The translations under genes and the position numbers were made by a program. The notes below the pieces were generated by a model, which saw only the letters and a list, made by a program, of their open reading frames with translations, was not told the DNA's origin and did no database searches. This document shows, one piece after another, positions 55,203 through 63,585 of a DNA stretch of 64,000 nucleotides. Position 1 is the first letter of the stretch. Every line of letters starts with the position of its first letter. Origin of the DNA: Oscillospiraceae bacterium (lineage in GTDB: Bacteria; Bacillota; Clostridia; Oscillospirales; Oscillospiraceae); NCBI GenBank assembly GCA_009781695.1, contig WQVH01000005.1, forward strand, positions 1 through 64,000. The letters run 5' to 3'.

Positions 55203-56762
55203 ATGTTTGAATCACCACTGGTAACAATCATAGTATTCATCGTTGCGTTGATAGTCGCCGCAGTATTGTGCTTATTTTTGGGATACACGTATAGAAAGAA
55301 AGTCTCAGAACGCGCAATACAAAGTGCGGAAGAAAAAGCAAAACGGATTATTAATGACTCGATAAAAGCTGCCGAAAACAAAAAGCTCGAAGCATTGCTC
55401 GAAGCAAAGGAAGAGATACACAAAAATCGGAGTGAGCACGAGCGTGAGGTAAAAGAAAGACGTACAGAAATCCAGAAGCAGGAGCGAAGACTTCAACAAA
55501 AAGAAGAAATGCTCGACAAAAAGACCGACCTCATCGAAAAGAAATCAGAAAACCTTGCCAAAAGAACAGCGGATTTGGAAACTGCACATGAAGACGTGGC
55601 AGCGCTCAAACGCAGTCAATATGAAATGCTGGAGAGGATTTCCGGATACACCGTTGAAGAGGCAAAAAGCTATCTGATCAAGAACCTTGAATCGGAAGTA
55701 ACACACGAAGCGGCGATGAAAATCAAGGAAATAGAAGATCGCTTCAAGGAAGAGGCCGACCAAAAAGCAAGAGAACATATATCACTGGCTATCCAAAGAT
55801 GTGCGGCAGACCATGTCGCCGAGGCGACCGTCTCTGTGGTTCCCCTGCCCAATGACGAGATGAAAGGGCGCATTATTGGACGCGAAGGACGTAATATCAG
55901 AGCTATTGAAACACTTACAGGAGTAGACTTTATTATTGACGATACTCCGGAAGCGATTACACTATCGAGCTTTGACCCGGTTCGCCGTGAAATTGCGCGT
56001 ATCGCTTTAGAAAAGCTCATTTTAGACGGACGCATTCATCCTGCCAGAATCGAAGAAATGGTAGACAAAGCGAAGAAAGAAGTAGATCAAACCATAAAGG
56101 CCGAAGGTGACCGGGCGACATTTGAGACAGGCGTTCACGGACTGCATCCGGAGGTTGTTAGGCTGCTGGGCAGAATGCGCTACCGCACAAGTTATGGACA
56201 AAATGTACTCAACCACTCGATCGAAGTCTCGCACATTGCCGGACTCTTAGCAGCCGAACTGGGTGCGGATGTCATGCAGGCAAAGCGTGCCGGATTACTG
56301 CACGACTTAGGAAAGGCAGTAGATCATGAAGTTGAGGGCAGCCATGTAAACATTGGCGTTGATCTGGCCAGAAAGTACAAAGAAAACGACGAGATACTGC
56401 ACGCCATTCATGCCCACCACGGAGATGTTGAACCGCGCACGATCGTTGCATGTCTTGTTCAGGCTTCTGACTCGATTTCAGCGGCACGGCCGGGTGCAAG
56501 ACGTGAAAACATAGAAAGTTATGTCAAACGTCTTGAAAAACTCGAAGAACTCACCTGTTCATTCAAGGGTGTAGACAGCTCTTATGCAATCCAAGCCGGT
56601 CGTGAGATCCGTATCATGGTAAAACCGGATGAAGTGACAGAGGATGAGATGATTTTGCTGGCTCGCGATATTGCCAAGAAGATTGAAGCAGAGCTTGAGT
56701 ATCCGGGACAGATAAAAGTGAACTTGCTGCGAGAGACAAAAGCAGTAGAGTACGCAAAATAA
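55203..56762 (+). CDS. rny: Ribonuclease Y
   Basis: About 519 residues, the usual length. An N-terminal membrane anchor ([20 protein letters not shown]) is followed by a long charged coiled coil, the KH domain ([19 protein letters not shown]) and the HD domain ([38 protein letters not shown]). It is the membrane-bound endonuclease that starts mRNA decay in Firmicutes. The frame is open from 55116. The ATG at 55203, just before the anchor, is preferred, although its GGAGG lies 14 bases away; ATG 55173 is an alternative. Confidence 0.95.
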   Translation: MFESPLVTIIVFIVALIVAAVLCLFLGYTYRKKVSERAIQSAEEKAKRIINDSIKAAENKKLEALLEAKEEIHKNRSEHEREVKERRTEIQKQERRLQQKEEMLDKKTDLIEKKSENLAKRTADLETAHEDVAALKRSQYEMLERISGYTVEEAKSYLIKNLESEVTHEAAMKIKEIEDRFKEEADQKAREHISLAIQRCAADHVAEATVSVVPLPNDEMKGRIIGREGRNIRAIETLTGVDFIIDDTPEAITLSSFDPVRREIARIALEKLILDGRIHPARIEEMVDKAKKEVDQTIKAEGDRATFETGVHGLHPEVVRLLGRMRYRTSYGQNVLNHSIEVSHIAGLLAAELGADVMQAKRAGLLHDLGKAVDHEVEGSHVNIGVDLARKYKENDEILHAIHAHHGDVEPRTIVACLVQASDSISAARPGARRENIESYVKRLEKLEELTCSFKGVDSSYAIQAGREIRIMVKPDEVTEDEMILLARDIAKKIEAELEYPGQIKVNLLRETKAVEYAK

Positions 56763-56800
56763 GCAAACGCATAACCATGCCTTGTCATTGTCATGTTAAG

Positions 56801-56836
56801 AAACTGTGGAGCAAAAAAACTGCTCCGCAGTTTTTT
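56801..56836 (+). terminator. Rho-independent terminator after rny
   Basis: AAACTGTGGAGCA (56801-56813) pairs with TGCTCCGCAGTTT (56821-56833), one wobble, followed by TTTTTT. Confidence 0.92.
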
Positions 56837-56879
56837 ACAGTAAAGCATGTTAGTCTTGTCTTGAAATGAAGCGATTTGC

Positions 56880-56908
56880 TTTACAAGATATTGAGAAACG
56901 AGTATAAT
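56880..56908 (+). promoter_or_regulatory. Promoter of ruvC-ruvA-ruvB
   Basis: -35 TTTACA (56880-56885, five of six), 17-bp spacer, perfect -10 TATAAT (56903-56908). The start codon is 35 bases downstream. No LexA-type box was recognised near it. Confidence 0.85.
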
Positions 56909-56942
56909 ATATAGTGAACTGAGTATTAGGAGGCCTTTTCTA

Positions 56943-57452
56943 TTGATAATACTTGGAATTGATCCGGGTGTCGCAACGGTCGGATTTGGCATCATTAAAG
57001 TTGCCGAAGGCAAACAAAAACTGATACGATACGGCGTCATTACAACCCCTGCCGGTATGAGACTCGCCCTGCGACTGAGTCAAATCAAGACCGATATGTC
57101 TGAGCTGATAAAGACATTTAGACCCGATGCGATCGCAGTCGAGGAATTGTTTTTTAACACGAATCTAAAAACCGCAATAGCAGTCGCCCACGGACGTGCA
57201 GCCGTAATCCTAGAAGGAGAAGCGCACGCAATTCCGATGTATGAATATACACCGCTCCAAGTGAAAAAAGCGGTTGCGGGTTATGGTCATGCGACCAAGA
57301 AGCAAGTAATGGACATGGTGAGCAGACTCTTAAACATGGACACAGTTCCGAAACCCGATGATGCGGCAGATGCGCTGGCCATTGCAATTTGCCATGCGCG
57401 GACGGTAAGCTCATTGATGAACACCAGCGGAAGTGCAAAAGCTACGATTTAG
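56943..57452 (+). CDS. ruvC: Crossover junction endonuclease RuvC
   Basis: 169 residues. RNase H-fold catalytic acids are visible in ILGIDPGVATVGFG (Asp), AVEELFFN (Glu) and KPDDAADALAIAICH (the Asp pair). It resolves Holliday junctions in the RuvABC complex. The start is TTG at 56943 with AGGAGG nine bases upstream. First gene of a ruvC-ruvA-ruvB operon. Confidence 0.96.
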   Translation: MIILGIDPGVATVGFGIIKVAEGKQKLIRYGVITTPAGMRLALRLSQIKTDMSELIKTFRPDAIAVEELFFNTNLKTAIAVAHGRAAVILEGEAHAIPMYEYTPLQVKKAVAGYGHATKKQVMDMVSRLLNMDTVPKPDDAADALAIAICHARTVSSLMNTSGSAKATI

Positions 57453-57515
57453 ATGGTGGCGTGACATTCCGGTTAATTGAACCAATATTGGGGATAGATT
57501 TTGAAAGGAAATACA

Positions 57516-58121
57516 ATGTTTTATTATCTGGACGGTGAAGTAACCATCATAAGCAAAAACCTCGCAGTCGTTGACATTGGCGGAGCAGGCTATGCGTGTA
57601 TGACCACGATGAATACCTTGTCACACCTAGAAGTCGGGAAGAAAGCCCGTCTTTACACATATATGAACATCAAAGAAGATGCATTTGATATATTCGGATT
57701 TTATGATTTAAGTGAAAAACGTTGCTTTGAACAACTCATCAGTGTATCTGGTGTTGGGCCTAAAGCAGCGCTTTCCATTTTATCTTCATCTACACCTGAG
57801 TCTCTTGCGCTTGCCATTATAAGCGATGATGAGGGTGCACTGACACTTGCGCCCGGCGTGGGGAAAAAACTGGCACAGAGAATCATTCTGGAACTAAAAG
57901 ACAAAGTCAGTAAAGAAACGGTGACGCTCAAGTCATCCGGGCATGTTCCGCCGCAGGGTATAGCAGATCAACCCGGTGCAAAAGGGCGTGATGCGGCAGC
58001 CGCACTGGCGGTATTGGGTTACAATCAAGGTGAAATTTCAGCCGCTCTGCGCAATGTGGATATTAATGAATTAACGGTGGAAGAAATCATCCGCGTGGTT
58101 TTAAAAAATTCGATGAAATAA
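57516..58121 (+). CDS. ruvA: Holliday junction DNA helicase subunit RuvA
   Basis: 201 residues. The OB-fold domain opens MFYYLDGEVTII, helix-hairpin-helix segments lie at FEQLISVSGVGPKAALSIL and ALTLAPGVGKKLAQRIILEL, and the flexible C-terminal domain III (AAALAVLGYNQGEISAALRN) contacts RuvB. The ATG at 57516 follows AAAGGA; an in-frame start five codons earlier lacks correct spacing. Confidence 0.96.
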   Translation: MFYYLDGEVTIISKNLAVVDIGGAGYACMTTMNTLSHLEVGKKARLYTYMNIKEDAFDIFGFYDLSEKRCFEQLISVSGVGPKAALSILSSSTPESLALAIISDDEGALTLAPGVGKKLAQRIILELKDKVSKETVTLKSSGHVPPQGIADQPGAKGRDAAAALAVLGYNQGEISAALRNVDINELTVEEIIRVVLKNSMK

Positions 58122-58184
58122 GTGCAGATACAGCGCGAAACGCACTACAAGCAATAGCCGGACATTTCAGAAATGGAGTACCAA

Positions 58185-59252
58185 ATGGCAATAGATTTTA
58201 GCGATGACTTAGCATCGGAACTTGATGGTTATGAAGACGATAGTGCGGTGCTTCTTACTGCACAATTTACCGCTGATGATGCAAGCGAAGGACAGCTTCG
58301 CCCACAAGCGCTATCTGAATATATAGGCCAAGAAAAAGCAAAAGGAAATTTGGCAATCTTCCTTGAAGGCGCACGCCGCCGACAAGAGCCGCTGGATCAT
58401 GTGCTGCTGCATGGACCGCCCGGATTGGGTAAAACAACCTTAGCCGCAATCATTGCGAATGAAATGGGTACTGCGTTGCGCAAGACCTCAGGACCTGCAA
58501 TTGAAAAACCAAAAGATCTGGCAGCGCTGCTGACAAACCTCAATGAAAACGATGTACTGTTCATTGATGAAATCCATAGAATGAATAGAGCAGTCGAAGA
58601 GATTCTTTATCCAGCAATGGAAGACAAGCAAATTGACATCATCATCGGACAAGGTCCGACTGCTGCATCAATTTGTCTGGAACTGAAGAACTTTACATTG
58701 GTTGGTGCAACAACACGTTCCGGACAACTCAGCTCTCCGCTACGTGATCGATTCGGCATTGATCTGAAACTCGACATGTATACACCGGACGAATTGCAGA
58801 CCATTGTGGAACGTTCGGCACGGATTTTGGATATTCCCATTGAACCGGACGGCGCACATGAAATCGCATCGCGCAGCAGGGGAACACCCAGAATAGCAAA
58901 CAGACTGCTCAGGCGGGTCAGAGACTTTGCAGAAGTCACAGGTGACGGCGTAATCACTTATAAAGCAGCAGATGATGCTTTGACGAGACTCGAAATAGAT
59001 GCGACAGGATTAGATGCCATTGACCGGCGCTTGCTTGAGAGTATAATCATCAACTATAATGGGGGGCCAGTCGGTCTGGAAACCATAGCAGCAACCATAA
59101 ATGAAGAGCCGGTTACGATAGAAGATGTATATGAACCATTCTTGATGCAGCAGGGTTTTCTGACCAGAACACCTAGAGGGCGCTGTGTAACCAGCAAAGC
59201 ATATGAGCATATCGGCCTGCTCTATCCGGGGCATGAGCAGCTCAAATTATGA
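58185..59252 (+). CDS. ruvB: Holliday junction DNA helicase motor RuvB
   Basis: 355 residues. RuvB N-terminal block [16 protein letters not shown], Walker [17 protein letters not shown], Walker [17 protein letters not shown], sensor/arginine-finger region [15 protein letters not shown], and a C-terminal winged helix ([16 protein letters not shown]). Hexameric AAA+ motor for branch migration. The ATG at 58185 has GGAG six bases upstream; an ATG four codons earlier overlaps that site. The acidic N-terminal 35 residues are longer than usual. Confidence 0.96.
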   Translation: MAIDFSDDLASELDGYEDDSAVLLTAQFTADDASEGQLRPQALSEYIGQEKAKGNLAIFLEGARRRQEPLDHVLLHGPPGLGKTTLAAIIANEMGTALRKTSGPAIEKPKDLAALLTNLNENDVLFIDEIHRMNRAVEEILYPAMEDKQIDIIIGQGPTAASICLELKNFTLVGATTRSGQLSSPLRDRFGIDLKLDMYTPDELQTIVERSARILDIPIEPDGAHEIASRSRGTPRIANRLLRRVRDFAEVTGDGVITYKAADDALTRLEIDATGLDAIDRRLLESIIINYNGGPVGLETIAATINEEPVTIEDVYEPFLMQQGFLTRTPRGRCVTSKAYEHIGLLYPGHEQLKL

Positions 59253-59298
59253 GTATGAAATGTAATTTCAGCTCTTGAAGTAAGGGAGGAGAAGGATC

Positions 59299-60648
59299 AT
59301 GGGAAAATATTTTGGAACCGATGGAATCAGAGGTGTTGCAGGAGCGGTGCTCGATGCGGAACTTGCCTTTAAAGTGGGACGTGCGGCAGCGATGGTCATC
59401 GAAAAAAAAGATGAAGCGCAGCTCAAAGTGCTCATAGCGAAAGATACACGCATTTCATGTGATATGCTCGAAGCGGCATTGTCTGCCGGACTCTGTTCGG
59501 CCGGAGCTAATGTCAATCTGTTGGGCGTGCTACCCACACCGGCCGCTGCGTATCTGACCATCAAGACGCAGGCTGACATGGGTATAGTTATTTCGGCATC
59601 ACACAATTCATATGAGCACAATGGGATAAAAATTTTTGGAGGAAATGGATACAAGCTCAGTGATGCATTGGAAGAAAAAATAGAACACCTTGTCGACCAT
59701 GTGGAGGGCATCCCGGAGTTTGTCAATGGAAAATTTGGATGCATCAGTCAAGACCATGGATTTTGGACAAAAGAATATGTCAATTACGTGGCGAGTGCTG
59801 CGGTGGGCGGAAGATTTAAGGGCAGAATAGCGATTGATTGCGCAAATGGTGCGGCAACAGAAACCGCCCGACTTATTTTTAGACAAATCGGTGCGGAGTT
59901 TGAAATTGGCTTTGATGAACCCAACGGTATAAATATCAATGAAGCTTGCGGCTCTACACATCTCGGATATCTTGAGGATATGATGAAGACAGGCAGATTT
60001 AGCTTGGGAATCGCTTTTGACGGCGATGCGGACAGATGCTTGATAGTCGATGAATTGGGTAACACAATTGACGGAGACATGATGCTTTGTGTGCTGAGTA
60101 AGAACATGCAAGAAGCGGGAACACTCAAGGGCGATGGATTTGTAGGAACCGTTGTATCCAATGCCGGTATGGAAGTTTTTGCTAAAGACAATGGTATGAA
60201 ATTCTATAGAGCGGATGTGGGAGACCGAAATGTGCTTGAACGAATGCTCGAATTAGGATGCAACTTGGGTGGCGAATCATCAGGACATGTGATTTTTTCT
60301 GACGAAGCGACAACCGGAGATGGGCAGCTCACTGCGGTGAAGTTCTTAAATGCGCTCACCAAATCCGGAAAAAAGGCATCAGAACTTGTAGCCGATATTC
60401 CACGTTTTCCGCAGGTGATGCCCAGCTTTAAGCTCACAGGCGGTGCACAGCAAAGGGATGCGATCATGGCACATCCGAAACTTCAAACTGAGCTCTTAAA
60501 GTATGAAAAAATTCTGGATGGCAATGGGCGTGTGTTTATTCGCCCTTCTGGCACAGAGCCGATTATACGCGTTTTGGTCGAAGCGAAGACTGAGCAGCAA
60601 GCCACAGAAATTGCTGATCATTTTTTAAATGTGATGGGAATGTTGTAA
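59299..60648 (+). CDS. glmM: Phosphoglucosamine mutase
   Basis: 449 residues. It opens KYFGTDGIRGVAG. The phosphoserine loop is ISASHNSYEHNGIKIFGG, with Ser-Tyr where Pro-(Phe/Tyr) is usual. The metal loop is FDGDADRCLIVDE, the sugar loop GGESSGHVIFSD, and the phosphate site is RPSGTEPIIRV. It converts glucosamine-6-phosphate to glucosamine-1-phosphate for cell-wall precursor synthesis. GGAGGAG precedes the ATG, 46 bases after ruvB. Confidence 0.95.
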   Translation: MGKYFGTDGIRGVAGAVLDAELAFKVGRAAAMVIEKKDEAQLKVLIAKDTRISCDMLEAALSAGLCSAGANVNLLGVLPTPAAAYLTIKTQADMGIVISASHNSYEHNGIKIFGGNGYKLSDALEEKIEHLVDHVEGIPEFVNGKFGCISQDHGFWTKEYVNYVASAAVGGRFKGRIAIDCANGAATETARLIFRQIGAEFEIGFDEPNGININEACGSTHLGYLEDMMKTGRFSLGIAFDGDADRCLIVDELGNTIDGDMMLCVLSKNMQEAGTLKGDGFVGTVVSNAGMEVFAKDNGMKFYRADVGDRNVLERMLELGCNLGGESSGHVIFSDEATTGDGQLTAVKFLNALTKSGKKASELVADIPRFPQVMPSFKLTGGAQQRDAIMAHPKLQTELLKYEKILDGNGRVFIRPSGTEPIIRVLVEAKTEQQATEIADHFLNVMGML

Positions 60649-60695
60649 AATAACTAAATTTTGTATAAATATCGAAGCTTTTTGCAATAAAATGC

Positions 60696-60724
60696 TTGAC
60701 TTTGTTAACAATGATAAATATACT
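60696..60724 (+). promoter_or_regulatory. Promoter of the structured leader and zinc-ribbon gene
   Basis: -35 TTGACT (60696-60701), 17-bp spacer, -10 TATACT (60719-60724); each hexamer matches at five of six. It lies 50 bases after the glmM stop and would give a leader of about 280 nt before the start codon at 61011. Confidence 0.78.
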
Positions 60725-60741
60725 CAGTGCGGGGCGAGTGT

Positions 60742-60773
60742 AATATTCGCTGAGCCTAGTGAGAATATTTTTT
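60742..60773 (+). terminator. Terminator or attenuator hairpin close to the leader start
   Basis: AATATTC (60742-60748) pairs with GAATATT (60763-60769), followed by TTTTTT (60768-60773). It begins only about ten bases after the predicted transcription start, so besides ending glmM transcripts it could act as an attenuator. An overlapping GCGA..TCGC pairing would compete with it. Confidence 0.55.
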
Positions 60774-60784
60774 GAAACTTTTCT

Positions 60785-60988
60785 TAATAATTGCGTCATA
60801 GGAAGGCCGTGCTGCGGTACTGGAAAAGTCAATCAAATCGGCAAACAGTGCCGAATGAAAGACCGGAAGTTATCCGGCACATATTCTCCGGTGCGTTTTA
60901 TTCGAAGGTGAATAAAGACCCACAACCAAGGGCGTAAATCAGTGTGAGAGCTGAACGCAAATACAAATCCCGAAAGGGTAGATTATTA
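60785..60988 (+). ncRNA. Probable structured RNA (leader element or independent RNA), about 204 nt
   Basis: The ends close through TAATAATT (60785-60792) with GATTATTA (60981-60988), eight pairs with one wobble. Inside are TCGGCA/TGCCGA (60838-60843 with 60849-60854), CCGGA/TCCGG (60863-60867 with 60873-60877, or alternatively ACCGGA 60862-60867 with TCCGGT 60887-60892), TTTATTC/GAATAAA (60897-60903 with 60910-60916) and a GAAA-capped CCC/GGG hairpin (60969-60978). Purine-rich single strands separate them. No reading frame occupies it. Size and layout suggest a known or new riboregulator; the raiA-motif class of Firmicutes is the one I would test first. Confidence 0.5.
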
Positions 60989-61010
60989 GTCGAAAAAGAG
61001 AGGTTTCAAA

Positions 61011-61283
61011 ATGTACGAGGAAAAAACACTAATATGTAAGGAATGCAATGAAGAGTTTGCATTCACAAGCGGTGAGCAAGAGTTTTATGCTGAGCGTGGG
61101 TTCCAAAATGAACCACAGCGCTGCAAAGTTTGCCGTGACAACAGAAAAGCTGCTGCACGCGGTCCGAGGGAGTATTTTACAGCAGTGTGTGCCGATTGCG
61201 GCAACGAAGCGAAGATTCCGTTTGAGCCAAAGACAGACAGACCTGTATATTGCAGCGACTGCTTTGCAAAAACAAGAGAGTAA
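61011..61283 (+). CDS. Zinc-ribbon protein with CxxC-CxxC C-terminal motif
   Basis: 90 residues. Two probable metal sites: LICKECNEEF with CKVC, and CADCGNEAKIPFEPKTDRP ending YCSDCF. The PFEP..RPVYC..C part is a widespread small zinc-binding unit found in proteins often linked to RNA or cold response. No catalytic motif is seen. GAGAGG precedes the ATG. It follows the structured leader and is probably the gene that leader controls. Confidence 0.82.
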   Translation: MYEEKTLICKECNEEFAFTSGEQEFYAERGFQNEPQRCKVCRDNRKAAARGPREYFTAVCADCGNEAKIPFEPKTDRPVYCSDCFAKTRE

Positions 61284-61320
61284 TCAATAAGCTATCATCA
61301 ATAACAAACGGAGGTTTGTA

Positions 61321-61524
61321 ATGTCTCAAATCACTAAAGACATGATTATCGCAGATATCCTTGAGCAAGCGCCGGAAACAGTACAGTTATTTAAGTCGAT
61401 TGGTATGCACTGCCTTGGTTGTGCCATGGCAAGCGGCGAGACGTTAGAGCAGGCATGTGCGGCTCATGGTGTCGAAACTGATGCTTTTCTGGAGACCCTC
61501 AATGCGGTTATCGAACAGGAATAG
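61321..61524 (+). CDS. DUF1858-domain small redox protein
   Basis: 67 residues. It begins with ITKDMIIADILEQAPETVQL and holds the cysteine pair in GMHCLGCAMASGETLEQAC. This is the pattern of the DUF1858 or hybrid-cluster-protein-associated redox-disulfide domain; the two cysteines probably form a disulfide or bind metal. The partner is unknown. A strong GGAGG precedes the ATG. It lies 37 bases after the zinc-ribbon gene, and a terminator follows. Confidence 0.88.
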   Translation: MSQITKDMIIADILEQAPETVQLFKSIGMHCLGCAMASGETLEQACAAHGVETDAFLETLNAVIEQE

Positions 61525-61552
61525 TTAAGAATATTTTCTTAAGATCAGCTCA

Positions 61553-61580
61553 GACGAGTCGCAATGCGGCTCGTCTTTGT
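61553..61580 (+). terminator. Rho-independent terminator after the DUF1858 gene
   Basis: GACGAGTCGC (61553-61562) pairs with GCGGCTCGTC (61566-61575), one wobble, loop AAT, followed by TTTGTTG. A smaller TTAAGA/CTTAA hairpin precedes it. The trmK-like gene starts 20 bases later. Confidence 0.75.
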
Positions 61581-61600
61581 TGTCGTCAGGGGGAAGTTAA

Positions 61601-62080
61601 ATGAAGCATGTGATTAAGCTGCCCAAAAGATTACAGGCTATAGCCGATTTTATTGAAAGCAGCTCAAAGGTTGCTGATATAGGTACAGACCATGGAAAGT
61701 TACCTGTATATCTGGCACAAACCGGAATTTCTGATCGGATTATCGCATCCGATATCAGTGCAGGTTCGCTTGCAGCAGCGATTCGAACGGCCGAAAAATA
61801 TGAAGTAACGGAAAAAATTGATTTTATCAATGCGCCCGGACTAACAGGCATTGATGAAAGTGACATAGATACCATTGTAATCGCAGGGGTCGGCGGCGAG
61901 ACAATAATCGAAATACTGAAAGAAACCTCATGGTCAACCCATGGCAAAAGACTTATCTTGCAGCCGCAAACAAAAAAAGATGAGCTTTTTAGCTATTTGG
62001 AACAAAATATGCCTGAAACAGTTTTTGATATAAAGACTGTAACAGACAGAGGCCGGGCGTATATTATTATTTTATCTTGA
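61601..62080 (+). CDS. TrmK-like tRNA (adenine-22) methyltransferase, short form
   Basis: 159 residues. The Rossmann core is recognisable: KVADIGTDHGKLPVYLAQTG for SAM binding, ASDISAGSLAAAIRTAEKY, IVIAGVGGETIIEIL and LILQPQTKKDELFSYL, and a terminal strand DRGRAYIII. TrmK methylates N1 of A22 in tRNA. Typical TrmK has about 230 residues, with a C-terminal helical extension that is absent here, so this is a natural short variant or a truncated one. GGGGGA precedes the ATG. Confidence 0.82.
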   Translation: MKHVIKLPKRLQAIADFIESSSKVADIGTDHGKLPVYLAQTGISDRIIASDISAGSLAAAIRTAEKYEVTEKIDFINAPGLTGIDESDIDTIVIAGVGGETIIEILKETSWSTHGKRLILQPQTKKDELFSYLEQNMPETVFDIKTVTDRGRAYIIILS

Positions 62081-62181
62081 TTTGTGATACACTTTATTGT
62101 ATTATATCTTCGGCTGGCAGAGTCAGTCAAATATTGCGATGCATCTTGGCAGATGAGAAGAGCATCAGCGGAGGTATAAAA

Positions 62182-62763
62182 ATGAAGAGTGCACGTAGCT
62201 TAACTTTCCTCGCACTGCTCACAGCAATTGTAGTTGTACTACAGTTTCTGGGGGCATTTGTTAGATTTGGCCCATTTTCGGTGTCGCTCGTATTATTGCC
62301 CATTGTAATTGGTGCAGCCTTAGCCGGTCCGCTATCCGGCGGATGGTTGGGCTTGGTCTTTGGTTTGGTGGTACTACTGTCAGGCGATGCCGGAGTATTT
62401 TTAGCTATTGATCCTGTAGGTGCAATAATCATTGTGCTAGGCAAAGGCATTGTTGCCGGTCTTGGTGCCGGGCTATTTTACCGGATATTTGAAAAAGCAA
62501 ATAAAACTTTAGCCGCTGTTGCCGCAGCAGCAATCTGTCCAATCGGCAACACGGGAATATTTATCCTCGGACTATACATATTTTTCCTTCCGACAATGAG
62601 GCAGTGGGGCGCAGATGCAGGATTTGAAAATGTCACGGCATTTATATTTTTAGGGATGGTAGGACTCAATTTTGTATTTGAATTTGCGCTGAATATCATC
62701 CTGAGTCCAACGATTGTAAGGCTGATCCAGTTAGGAGTAGATGGGAGACTGAAAGCAAGATGA
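62182..62763 (+). CDS. panT: ECF transporter S component, probably for pantothenate (PanT-like)
   Basis: 193 residues with about six hydrophobic helices. It begins SLTFLALLTAIVVVLQFLG, has GPFSVSLVLLPIVIGAALAGP typical of ECF S components, and ends near VRLIQLG. S components bind the vitamin and share a common energising module that lies elsewhere. Its stop overlaps the coaX start (ATGA), so pantothenate is the inferred substrate. The ATG at 62182 follows GGAGG; the frame is open upstream but without a ribosome site. Confidence 0.85.
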   Translation: MKSARSLTFLALLTAIVVVLQFLGAFVRFGPFSVSLVLLPIVIGAALAGPLSGGWLGLVFGLVVLLSGDAGVFLAIDPVGAIIIVLGKGIVAGLGAGLFYRIFEKANKTLAAVAAAAICPIGNTGIFILGLYIFFLPTMRQWGADAGFENVTAFIFLGMVGLNFVFEFALNIILSPTIVRLIQLGVDGRLKAR

Positions 62764-63545
62764 TTTTAGCGCTTGATGTAGGTAACACAAATATTGCCGT
62801 CGGATGTATCACCGACGGCGAATTAAAGCATGTGTTTAGAATTTCGACCAATGTCGCCAGAAGTGCAGACGAATACGCCGTCCAGATAAACAATATGCTG
62901 GAGTTTCAAGGTATAAAAAGAACAAGCATTGAAGGCGGGAGCATTTCATCGGTTGTGCCGCCTTTGACAAACACCTTTCGCGAAACCATTGTTAAACTTG
63001 CGGGTGCACAGCCGGTTATTGTGGGCGCAGGAGTAAAGACTGGGCTCAATATACTCATTGATGATCCGGCGCAATTGGGTGCGGATATGGTTGCCACCGC
63101 TGTCGGAGCGCTTGCATCGTACAAACTGCCGGCAATTATAGTCGATTTGGGAACAGCCACAAAAATGTTTGTCTTAAATGAAAAAGGCAGCTTCCTTGGT
63201 GGCGCAATTATGCCCGGAGTGACCTTATCAATGAATGCACTTGCAGCAGGAACCTCACAACTTCCGGAAATTCCTATAGAAGCGCCGGTAAAAAGCATAT
63301 CGTCCAATACGATAGACTGTATAAAAAGCGGCATTATTTTCGGTGCGGCATCAGCGATAGACGGAATGATCGCACGTTTTGAAGAAGAACTCGGGAAGCA
63401 AGCAACGGTCATAGCGACCGGAGGCCTTGTCGAACCGGTGTACCGACATTGCAAACACGAGATAACCCACGATCCGCACTTGATTTTGCATGGACTTGGG
63501 ATTATTTATGAAAAAAATAGCGCCAAGAGGGCTTTTAGACGGTAA
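62760..63545 (+). CDS. coaX: Type III pantothenate kinase
   Basis: 261 residues. It begins MILALDVGNTNIAVG, the acetate-kinase-like phosphate loop, with the pantothenate-binding region GADMVATAVGAL, the catalytic area IIVDLGTATKMFV, GGAIMPGVTLSMNAL and a late ATGGLVEPV adenosine motif. It phosphorylates pantothenate in the first step of coenzyme A synthesis; the family needs monovalent cations and resists CoA feedback. Translationally coupled to panT. The gap of 40 bases to the convergent acyltransferase shows no clear terminator. Confidence 0.95.
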   Translation: MILALDVGNTNIAVGCITDGELKHVFRISTNVARSADEYAVQINNMLEFQGIKRTSIEGGSISSVVPPLTNTFRETIVKLAGAQPVIVGAGVKTGLNILIDDPAQLGADMVATAVGALASYKLPAIIVDLGTATKMFVLNEKGSFLGGAIMPGVTLSMNALAAGTSQLPEIPIEAPVKSISSNTIDCIKSGIIFGAASAIDGMIARFEEELGKQATVIATGGLVEPVYRHCKHEITHDPHLILHGLGIIYEKNSAKRAFRR

Positions 63546-63585
63546 ACAGCCGGGAGTCGATGCCGGAGGCTTCTTTCGATGCTTT

